Source: Rothia gullae
Lineage (GTDB): Bacteria > Actinomycetota > Actinomycetes > Actinomycetales > Micrococcaceae
Length of the DNA: 64,000 nt
Assembly (NCBI RefSeq): GCF_024294905.1
Contig: NZ_JANCOC010000001.1
Coordinates: 240,699-304,698, forward strand
Direction of reading: 5' to 3'
Shown here piece by piece: positions 58,409 to 64,000 of this stretch (position 1 is the stretch's first letter; the number at the start of each line of letters is the position of its first letter). The notes beneath the pieces were generated by a model. The model did not search any database and was not told where the DNA came from. It saw only the letters and a list, made by a program, of their open reading frames with translations. Both the position numbers and the translations under genes were made by a program.

Positions 58409-59305
58409 ATGTCTGAGAATAACTACGGAAACAACCAGGGGAGCGCACAGAACCCCTACGCTGCTCAGCAGCCTAATTCTTCCGCCCAGAGCTCGTACGG
58501 TCAGGATTACGGCCAGGCTCCTGCAGCGCAGAACACTTACGGCCAGGATTACGGTCAGAGCGCATCCGCTCAGAACACCTACGGCCAGACTCAGCAGCAG
58601 AACGCTACTCCGCAGAACTCGGCTCAGCAGAACCAGTACGGCCAGTTTGGTGCTCAGCCCTCTTCGCAGAATGCTTACGGTCAGAACGTTGCTCAAGGCA
58701 CCTCCGCCCAGGGCGCTGCGACTCAGAACACATACAGCCAGGCTCAGCCCGCTCAGCAACAGTACGGCTACGGTCAGGATGCTTCCTACCAGGGGCAGCC
58801 CGCGCAGCAGAACCAGTACGGTTACGGCCAGGACGCCTCCTACCAGGCTCAGCCCGCTGACTACAACTACCAGCAGAACTCTTACCAGCAGCAGCCTCAG
58901 CAGGGTGCTTACGGTTACGGTCAGCCCGCGGGTTACCCGTATGCGGCTCCCGTGACGAAGAAGGCTCCCGGCATGGCGCTGGCGGCGATGATTCTCGGTA
59001 TTGCGGCTGTACTGACCGGTTTCCTCGTGTTTGGTGCCCTGCTGGGTATCGCTGCGATTATTCTGGGCGCCCTGTCCCTGAAGAAGGTCAAGGAAACTGG
59101 CGCGGGTAAGGGCTTCGCGATTACCGGTATCGTAACCGGCGCGGTGGCTGTCCTGTTCTCGCTGTGCATGCTCTTCGTGTACATTTCTGTTGCTCAGACT
59201 GCTGAGAAGTGTCTTGAAGTTGGTACCGATGACGGCCACGGTAACGTGGTGTGCCAGATTGGTGATAACCCGAACAACCGCATGACTGTTCCGGCTCACC
59301 GCTAA
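58409..59305 (+). CDS. DUF4190-type membrane protein with prion-like N-terminus
   Basis: 298 aa. The first 170 residues are almost only Gln, Asn, Ala, Tyr, Gly and Ser, with repeated YGQDYGQ and QNTYGQ units. Then the DUF4190 membrane part (MALAAMILGIAAVLTGFLV, GKGFAITGIVTGAVAVLF) and a C-terminal tail. Paralogue of the gene upstream, with the linker greatly expanded. ATG after AAGGAAAG. The composition resembles prion-like or phase-separating regions; whether it acts so is inference. Confidence 0.82.
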   Translation: MSENNYGNNQGSAQNPYAAQQPNSSAQSSYGQDYGQAPAAQNTYGQDYGQSASAQNTYGQTQQQNATPQNSAQQNQYGQFGAQPSSQNAYGQNVAQGTSAQGAATQNTYSQAQPAQQQYGYGQDASYQGQPAQQNQYGYGQDASYQAQPADYNYQQNSYQQQPQQGAYGYGQPAGYPYAAPVTKKAPGMALAAMILGIAAVLTGFLVFGALLGIAAIILGALSLKKVKETGAGKGFAITGIVTGAVAVLFSLCMLFVYISVAQTAEKCLEVGTDDGHGNVVCQIGDNPNNRMTVPAHR

Positions 59306-59345
59306 GTCTTAGCCGCCTAATTTTGGCTACCCAGCGCGGTACGCG

Positions 59346-59392
59346 AACGGGGTGAGGGTTCCAGATTTTCTGGGGTGCCTCACCCCGTTTGC
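59346..59392 (+). terminator. Terminator after the second DUF4190 gene
   Basis: AACGGGGTGAGG and CCTCACCCCGTT with inner pairing, followed by TTGCTGT. Confidence 0.75.
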
Positions 59393-59614
59393 TGTGCCCG
59401 CCGTTGATCCGGGTGTGTGCTGGAGGCGCGAGCACCGGGTTCTTTGGAGGTGTTCTCTGTCAGTGAGCGCGCCGCGTGTGCGGGGTGGGGGGACTTGCAC
59501 GCCGTTAAACATCTTAGATATACTGAATCTCTACCGTGTTTGAATGGCACCGCGGCATCAAGGTATGTCGAGGAAAACTTTCAGAAGACGGTGGGCTTTT
59601 TGATAAAAGCATAG

Positions 59615-59984
59615 GGGGATGATCGGTTTCGACGATGTGAGTTGAGATGGGTGAAGCGTGCCGAGGATGCAGGGTTATCTCGTTAACGCCCTCTGCAAAA
59701 AATTAAGTGCAGAATCTAAGCGCACTGACTTCGCACTCGCTGCCTAAGCGCGAGTTGCCGTCTGTCGGCCTGAGCATGCCTTTGGCTCAGTTACCGGCAT
59801 CGACTTAAAAGGCCACTGCTGCTAGCCCTTGTTGCGGGGGTTAGCGGGACTTTTACGTGACTAGGTTCGTCGGTATATGTGTTTATGCAAGTACCGGAGC
59901 CGAAAAGTAGCGTTCGCATAAACTGCGCACGGAGAAGCCCCGTTGACGCCACATCGGACCGGGGTTCGATTCCCCGCATCTCCA
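59615..59984 (+). ncRNA. ssrA: Transfer-messenger RNA (tmRNA)
   Basis: The 5' GGGGATG pairs with 3' CATCTCC, and GGTTTCGAC and the T-arm GGTTCGATTC flank as in a tRNA. The resume codon starts an ORF at 59709-59747 giving AESKRTDFALAA and TAA, a degradation tag ending ALAA. It rescues stalled ribosomes with SmpB. The genomic 3' end after the discriminator A is CGA instead of CCA, so the CCA must be added after transcription, or the end was altered by nearby recombination. Confidence 0.95.
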
Positions 59985-60045
59985 CGATCTCCCAACCGTC
60001 CGCTCACCTTTACGGGTGTGCGGCGGTGATCATCGGTTCCAATCC

Positions 60046-60145
60046 AGAGGAAGAACCGCGGTAGGTTTCTACCACCCGGCAGGACGCCCCACGGCGTCAC
60101 CTGCCGGGTATTTTTATGCCCAATTGGTCGGTCCTGTATTGCCGG
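60046..60145 (+). repeat. ~100-bp direct repeat, left copy (contains ssrA terminator)
   Basis: Nearly identical to 60942-61043, with only a 2-nt indel near the end. It includes a strong terminator: ACCCGGCAGG with CCTGCCGGGT and inner ACGCC/GGCGT, then TATTTTT (60074-60115). The two copies bracket foreign-looking sequence. Confidence 0.8.
60074..60115 (+). terminator. ssrA terminator
   Basis: Fifteen-base-pair stem with a small bulge and a following T-run, 90 bp after the tmRNA 3' end. Confidence 0.8.
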
Positions 60146-60153
60146 CCCGGTTC

Positions 60154-60441
60154 ATGGCCGCCAGCTCCCACTATGACAAACACGCTGCTGATTATGCGGT
60201 GGCGTTTATCCAAGCATTGACCCACACGGAGGGCCGCTGGGCCGGCAAACCCTTCGAACTGATTGACTAGCAAGAGCAGATTTCTGAAACCTACGAGTTG
60301 CGGGAGGTTGCGTTCGACCGGTGGGGAGCAGTCCAGATGACCCAAAACTTGGATGCCGTGGGCCTCGACCGCGCGATTAGATGCGGCTGTGGACCCGCCA
60401 CTGAGAGCGTGTATGACAGAAGAGACATGTTTTTCATGTAG
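60154..60441 (+). pseudogene. Phage terminase large-subunit remnant
   Basis: The frame starts MAASSHYDKHAADYAVAF and continues IQALTHTEGRWAGKPFELID, the typical N-terminal segment of phage large terminases. A TAG follows where these proteins have Trp. The same frame then resumes with QEQISETYELREVAFDRWG, which belongs to a later part of terminase, so an internal stretch is deleted. The frame ends at TAG 60439-60441. A dead phage fragment next to ssrA, a common phage attachment gene. Confidence 0.7.
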
Positions 60442-60504
60442 TGTCAATTTACGTGGTGCATCTGACGAGACTCTCTGATAGACTGCTGAGTAGTGAAGTA
60501 AGAT

Positions 60505-60521
60505 ACGTCACTATGTGACGT
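60505..60521. promoter_or_regulatory. 17-bp perfect palindrome (possible operator)
   Basis: ACGTCAC TAT GTGACGT, two 7-bp arms with a 3-bp centre, immediately upstream of a small hydrophobic frame. The form suits a dimeric repressor. Confidence 0.45.
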
Positions 60522-60689
60522 GGGAATGCAATCACAACCGCAATTTCTGCTTGGAATTGGGGGTTAGCTGCTTCCACGATTGCAAGAGCTTTAGGGCCAG
60601 CATTCGTTGGTGGTTTTGGAAAAGCCATTGGAGGTCCGGCACTAATTGCCTTTGCGCTAGCTGTTGCAGCAGTGTCCTGCACTCTTTAA
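60519..60689 (+). other. Possible hydrophobic Gly/Ala-rich peptide frame
   Basis: 56 codons after a TGA, reading ITTAISAWNWGLAASTIARA and then a Gly/Ala-rich hydrophobic stretch with several GxxxG-like spacings, ending SCTL. It lacks a normal start codon: the only upstream ATG in frame (60513) is followed at once by TGA, and other starts are weak. One base added to the G5 run near 60553 would join it to an ATG at 60526 with a GG-ending leader. It resembles a bacteriocin or holin-like peptide, but it may be decayed or not translated. A membrane-protein gene starts 15 bp later. Confidence 0.3.
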
Positions 60690-60704
60690 TCTGGGAGAGG
60701 TCAA

Positions 60705-60920
60705 ATGCGTGCGAAGAATATATTTACACTAGGATTTCTTCTCACTATTGTTCCGATGTTCTGGGTGGTTATCTCAATTGCCAGGGAGTGGGAGTTCTTC
60801 GATCCAGTATCAATTCTAGGTGCAATTTTAGGAGGTCTTTTGGTCACTTTTGTAGCCAGAAGGACGCTTGAGAGTGATTCAAAGTTCCCTAAGGGACCCC
60901 CTAAAGGACCTAGTGTGTAA
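60705..60920 (+). CDS. Small two-helix membrane protein (71 aa)
   Basis: ATG at 60705 after GGGAGAGG. Two hydrophobic helices (about 5-25 and 35-50) and a charged tail ending PKGPPKGPSV. Low GC compared with the chromosome, lying inside the segment bounded by the ~100-bp repeats. Small hydrophobic peptide followed by a small membrane protein is the layout of some bacteriocin-immunity or holin-antiholin pairs; this is inference only. Confidence 0.5.
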   Translation: MRAKNIFTLGFLLTIVPMFWVVISIAREWEFFDPVSILGAILGGLLVTFVARRTLESDSKFPKGPPKGPSV

Positions 60921-60941
60921 AACATCGCTTAGAAGTTTCTA

Positions 60942-61043
60942 AGAGGAAGAACCGCGGTAGGTTTCTACCACCCGGCAGGACGCCCCACGGCGTCACCTGC
61001 CGGGTATTTTTATGCCCAATTGGTCGGTCTCCTGTATTGCCGG
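60942..61043 (+). repeat. ~100-bp direct repeat, right copy (duplicate ssrA terminator)
   Basis: Second copy of 60046-60145 (offset 896, plus a 2-nt insertion at about 61029-61030). It contains the same hairpin terminator at 60970-61011. It marks the far end of the foreign segment. Confidence 0.8.
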
Positions 61044-61332
61044 TCTGTTCTGGGGTGTACCGGCGTGCCCGAGGGTGCTCAGGTGACCGCATTGTAATGA
61101 GAACGCCATCAGAGAAGACGAAAACGAACCCTATGGCGTAGTATCGAAGGGTAGATACCGTTGTTCGGTATTGATTGTTTATTCAATCTCACCGGCAACG
61201 TTAGAGAGCAACCACAGAGCCACCAAACGAGCCACAAAGTAACCCGGTCATACAGCATAGCCGCTCATAGTGGCGCCACCGCTACGACGCGGTAACCACA
61301 CAGCCGCTACGACGACCCCTCAAGGACACGCC

Positions 61333-61920
61333 ATGGAAAATCAGATTCCCGCCCCCTCCTTCCCGGAGCAGAACAACGCAAACTCCCCGCAGCCGGTACC
61401 TGCAGGCGTAGCACCCGGCGCTCCCCTCGGCGCAGCACCCGCACCCGCCCTGGGCGTGGCACCCGCTAACATGCGCGACCGCGACGACAGCTACCAGCGC
61501 ATCCCAGACATCTACCGGGTGCCGGCTGAGCACCGCCGCCCCTACGGTGAGACCACCGGCGACTTCCGCGGCCCCGGCTACTTCTACTCCATCGGCGCGT
61601 TCGGTGCCTCCCTGGGTGCCCTGGCGCTGACCCTCTACGCGTGGGTTCAGGTCGCGGCACTCCACGCTGAGGCAAGGACCAGCTCCGGCGGTTACAGCTC
61701 CAATCTGAGCCTGAGCCCCAACATCATGGTGATTGCTCTGCTGCTCGTGGGTCTGATTCCGGTAGGCGTGTCTATCTGGCTTGCCATCTACTCGGCGAAG
61801 GTGAACGCCGGTCACACCACCAAGTACACCTCGAAGATGACGACCTTCAACATTCTGGCGTACATCATCTCGGGTTTGAGCCTGCTGGGTCTGCTCGGCA
61901 CCCTCACGATGCTGTCCTAA
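61333..61920 (+). CDS. Membrane protein with Pro/Ala-rich N-terminus, 195 aa
   Basis: ATG at 61333 after CAAGGACA. Pro/Ala-rich cytoplasmic start of about 50 residues, then three hydrophobic helices (about 82-106, 131-155 and 174-193). Uncharacterised; the N-terminal style resembles the DUF4190 genes before ssrA but the membrane part is different. Confidence 0.7.
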   Translation: MENQIPAPSFPEQNNANSPQPVPAGVAPGAPLGAAPAPALGVAPANMRDRDDSYQRIPDIYRVPAEHRRPYGETTGDFRGPGYFYSIGAFGASLGALALTLYAWVQVAALHAEARTSSGGYSSNLSLSPNIMVIALLLVGLIPVGVSIWLAIYSAKVNAGHTTKYTSKMTTFNILAYIISGLSLLGLLGTLTMLS

Positions 61921-61949
61921 AATAGGCAACGCTTGCTCTCATAGCGATA

Positions 61950-62151
61950 ATAGCGAGGCGGGGGGGGGGGCCCAAAGCCACACGCCCCCCCCGCCTATTT
62001 TTTGCCACAACCCCGGGGGGGGGGGGGCCGGGGGGGTTGGGGGGGGCGCCCCCCCCTCTCGCCTTTCATCATTATTTCCACCCCCGTTCCTCACCACCCC
62101 ACCCTGGGCCCGCCCCCCCCCCCCCGGCCCCCCCCCCCCCCGCCTCGCTAT
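61950..62151. repeat. Inverted repeat with poly-G and poly-C tracts
   Basis: Arms ATAGCGAGGCGGGGG... at 61950-61970 and its complement at 62131-62151 enclose long homopolymers: G11 at 61960, C8 at 61985, G13 at 62015, G7 at 62030, G8 at 62039, C13 at 62113 and C14 at 62128. It lies between two converging genes, where a bidirectional terminator is expected. The tracts look like sequencing or assembly failure within a strong hairpin; true sequence may differ. Confidence 0.6.
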
Positions 62152-62183
62152 ATTGTCACCACTACCGGGGAAGGGAGTGCAGA

Positions 62184-63125
62184 CTAGGATTGGGGCGCGA
62201 GCGCCTCCAGCACCTGCTGCTGGACCGCCGCCGTATTACTCGCCACCAGGGACACCGGGTGCACACCGGTGACTGAAACGCCCGCGTGCTCGGGCAAATC
62301 GCCCTCCAGGGTGGAGGCAACGCCGCCAGCCTCGCGAATCAGCGGCAGTAGCGCCGCCACCTCGTAGAAAGACAGGGATGCGTCCACGACGGTGTCTATG
62401 GCACCCTCAACGAGCATACACGCCGCCCAGAACGAACCGTACGCGCGGGAACGACCCACGCAGCCCAGAAGCTGTACGAGTTCGCCAGAGCGGTCCACAG
62501 CGCCTTCAGAGGCCGCCTTCCAGGAGGAGAGGTCGGTGTACGCGGCAGACAGCTGATCCAGCTGAGTCAGCGAAGACACCTCAAGACGAGTCGCCTGCGC
62601 CAAAGACTTACCCGTGTACGCGCCCGAACCGCGAGCAGCCCACCAGCGGCGACCCAGCGCGGGTGCAGACACCACACCCACCACCGGCTCACCCTGATCC
62701 AGCAGAGCAATCAGAGTCGCCCACACCGGCACGCCGCGGCGAAAATTATCCAGCTCCGCAATCGGCGCAATCACCCACTGACGCGCCGCCTGACCGTTAT
62801 AGCCGGCATGCTCACCGGCAATACCGTCACGAGTACGCACACGCGACAGCTGCGCGTGCAGAAGCTCCTCAACCTCCTGAGCTACACCCCAGGCGTAATC
62901 GGCAGGCTCCTGCACCGGCGCCTGCAATTCCGCGGGCTGCTGAGTAGCCTGCTGCCACGGCGCCAACGGTGCCGCAGCGGGTGCCGCCTCGGCAGGCTCT
63001 ACCACCTCGGATGCGGGGGAGAAGACCGGGCGGTCACGAAAACGCATGGCGCTCACACGATCGACGCTATCGGCAAGAATATGCGCAAGACGCAAATCGT
63101 CGGTGTACTGCTGGGGACGGCTCAT
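62184..63125 (-). CDS. HisN-like inositol monophosphatase-fold protein, probably inactive
   Basis: 313 aa. The overall match is to actinobacterial histidinol-phosphatase HisN: DDLRLAHILADSVDRVSAMR, GVPVWATLIALL, VVGVVSAPALGRRWWAARG, RAYGSFWAACMLVEGAID. But the metal site is gone: where the family has DPIDGT this protein has APIAEL (Ala120, Ala123, Leu125), GEE is GEH (105-106), and WDVAAL is YEVAAL (Glu255). The PxTDAD segment is replaced by an Ala/Pro/Glu insert (about 40-77). A pseudoenzyme or a structural/regulatory protein is likely. Next to rsgA as in other Actinobacteria. Confidence 0.8.
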   Translation of the reverse strand: MSRPQQYTDDLRLAHILADSVDRVSAMRFRDRPVFSPASEVVEPAEAAPAAAPLAPWQQATQQPAELQAPVQEPADYAWGVAQEVEELLHAQLSRVRTRDGIAGEHAGYNGQAARQWVIAPIAELDNFRRGVPVWATLIALLDQGEPVVGVVSAPALGRRWWAARGSGAYTGKSLAQATRLEVSSLTQLDQLSAAYTDLSSWKAASEGAVDRSGELVQLLGCVGRSRAYGSFWAACMLVEGAIDTVVDASLSFYEVAALLPLIREAGGVASTLEGDLPEHAGVSVTGVHPVSLVASNTAAVQQQVLEALAPQS

Positions 63126-63206
63126 AGTAATGCTCTTCTTCAGTATTCGGTGATGTAGTCAGCAAAAATGTGTGTGCAGTGCTGTGTGTAATACAGGGCA
63201 GAGAAC

Positions 63207-64000
63207 CTAGACGAGAGCGCCCAGTTCCTTCTCTGAATCGCCCTCTTCAGGAGTCAACAGCAGCAGCTTACGCAAGGATTCCAGGCGAGCGGAACCGCTC
63301 TGACCGGCATGACCGGCAGCAACGTACGCCTCCAGACCGCACTCGGGAGCTTGTGCCGCGTGAGTACACGCCTTCGGGCAATTCGCCGCACCCGGCGCCA
63401 GATCCGCGAACGCCTCCACCACGGTCTCCGGCGGCACATGTGCCAGACCGAAAGAACGAATACCCGGAGTATCAATAATCCAGGTGCCCGGCTCCATCGG
63501 ATCCCCATTCGCATTCACCGGACGCAACGCCAACGCCGACGAGGAAGTGTGGCGGCCACGGCCCGTCACCGCGTTCACATGACCGGTCGCACGCTCAGAG
63601 CCGGTCAGCGCATTCACCAGGGTCGACTTACCCACACCCGAATGGCCCAGAAGCACCGACACCTGACCCAGCAGCTCCTGCAGAAGCTCCTGAACCGGCG
63701 CCGACTCCAAACCGGCAGCACCCTCCTGACTCGGCGCCAAACCATCCGAAGACGAAGACAGCACAATCTTCAAACCGCTCGCCGCATAGTAATCCAGCAG
63801 GTTCTGCGGGTACCGCACATCGGTCTTCGTAATGCACAGGATCGGCTCAATCCCGGCGTCAAACGCCGCCACCACGGCACGGTCAATGAAGCCGGTGCGC
63901 GGCTCCGGGTTTGCCGCAGCAACCACAATCACCAGCTGCTGAGCATTCGCCACGACCACGCGCTCCGACGGGTCGGTGTCATCGGCACTACGGCGCAGAA
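63207..64000 (-). CDS. rsgA: Ribosome small-subunit GTPase RsgA (partial, 5' end outside window)
   Basis: The frame runs off the right end; 264 codons are visible. It is a circularly permuted GTPase: G4 TKTD comes before G1 GHSGVGKSTLV and G3 DTPGIRSFGL, then a zinc motif CPKACTH...C and a C-terminal helix. The upstream part continues to the window edge with LRRSADDTDPSERVVVANAQ (quoted as RSADDTDPSERVVVANAQ). It helps 30S maturation, checking the decoding site. The HisN-like gene follows 81 bp downstream. Confidence 0.93.
   Translation of the reverse strand, partial: LRRSADDTDPSERVVVANAQQLVIVVAAANPEPRTGFIDRAVVAAFDAGIEPILCITKTDVRYPQNLLDYYAASGLKIVLSSSSDGLAPSQEGAAGLESAPVQELLQELLGQVSVLLGHSGVGKSTLVNALTGSERATGHVNAVTGRGRHTSSSALALRPVNANGDPMEPGTWIIDTPGIRSFGLAHVPPETVVEAFADLAPGAANCPKACTHAAQAPECGLEAYVAAGHAGQSGSARLESLRKLLLLTPEEGDSEKELGALV

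Noticed and set aside
60513..60518. ATG-TGA before the hydrophobic peptide read as recoded Trp or selenocysteine
   Set aside because: No sign of codon reassignment in the window (TGA ends many genes) and no selenocysteine-insertion hairpin was seen; weak start evidence.
60515..60871. 118-codon Cys/Trp-rich frame from GTG 60515
   Set aside because: It overlaps both the peptide frame and the well-started 71-aa gene, and its composition looks like an off-frame reading.
62002..62276. Proline-rich short frames through the poly-G/poly-C region
   Set aside because: They translate homopolymer tracts that are probably artefacts.

Overview
The window looks like about 64 kb of chromosome from a high-GC actinobacterium of the Micrococcaceae, most likely a Rothia (inference). 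The reasons are the gene order mtrA-mtrB-lpqB-comF-hpf-secA, the pdtaS/whiB1 pair, prfB-smpB-ssrA, iscS-mnmA, frequent GTG/TTG starts and few tRNAs. No database was searched; family names rest on motifs I recognise in the translations.

Layout. (1) 99-3877: an initiator tRNA-fMet carries a degraded integrative element. Its 3' 36 bp are repeated exactly at 3842-3877. Inside lie an iteron-like repeat region, a frameshifted IS256-family insertion sequence, a protoglobin gene overlapping a truncated ogt, an insertion-sequence scrap, and a tyrosine recombinase reduced to its catalytic domain. (2) 3.9-5.2 kb has no convincing gene. It is followed by a large secreted protein with two tandem hydrolase domains and S-layer homology repeats. 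(3) 7.7-14.0 kb (minus strand): PspA, a TPM-domain protein, two uncharacterised envelope-type proteins and a 55-aa membrane peptide. (4) 14.4-21.8 kb: an HtrA protease, a uracil-DNA glycosylase-like protein with TrmL, then IscS, MnmA, chorismate mutase and a MetE/UROD-like protein. (5) 21.8-31.1 kb: the conserved envelope/secretion block mtrAB-lpqB-comF-hpf-secA. (6) 31.2-40.4 kb: an Rv3235-like protein, a LysM protein, a BldC-like regulator, SAF/CpaB and CpaE-like genes, PdtaS and WhiB1. (7) 40.4-50.3 kb: a 1,493-aa FHA-FtsK/EssC-like ATPase, then a galactofuranan operon (glf, glfT2, wzm, wzt). (8) 50.8-55.7 kb: a Tad/Flp pilus operon. (9) 55.9-59.99 kb: prfB, smpB, two DUF4190-type membrane proteins and ssrA (tmRNA). 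(10) 60.0-61.0 kb: a phage scrap between two ~100-bp direct repeats that contain the ssrA terminator. (11) 61.3-64 kb: a membrane protein, an abnormal poly-G/poly-C inverted repeat, a HisN-like protein without its catalytic residues, and rsgA running off the end.

How the genes work together. Much of the window serves the cell envelope: MtrAB-LpqB signalling, SecA export, PspA and HtrA stress functions, galactofuranan synthesis and export, Tad pili split over two places, and LysM and SLH wall proteins. A second theme is translation quality control: HPF, RF2, SmpB, tmRNA, TrmL, MnmA and RsgA. The two regions with clear signs of horizontal transfer both sit at small-RNA genes (tRNA-fMet and ssrA). 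The most unusual items are the pseudoenzyme-like HisN, the iteron-like region in the tRNA-borne element, the ssrA-adjacent remnant with a bacteriocin- or holin-like peptide, and the orphan FHA-FtsK protein.
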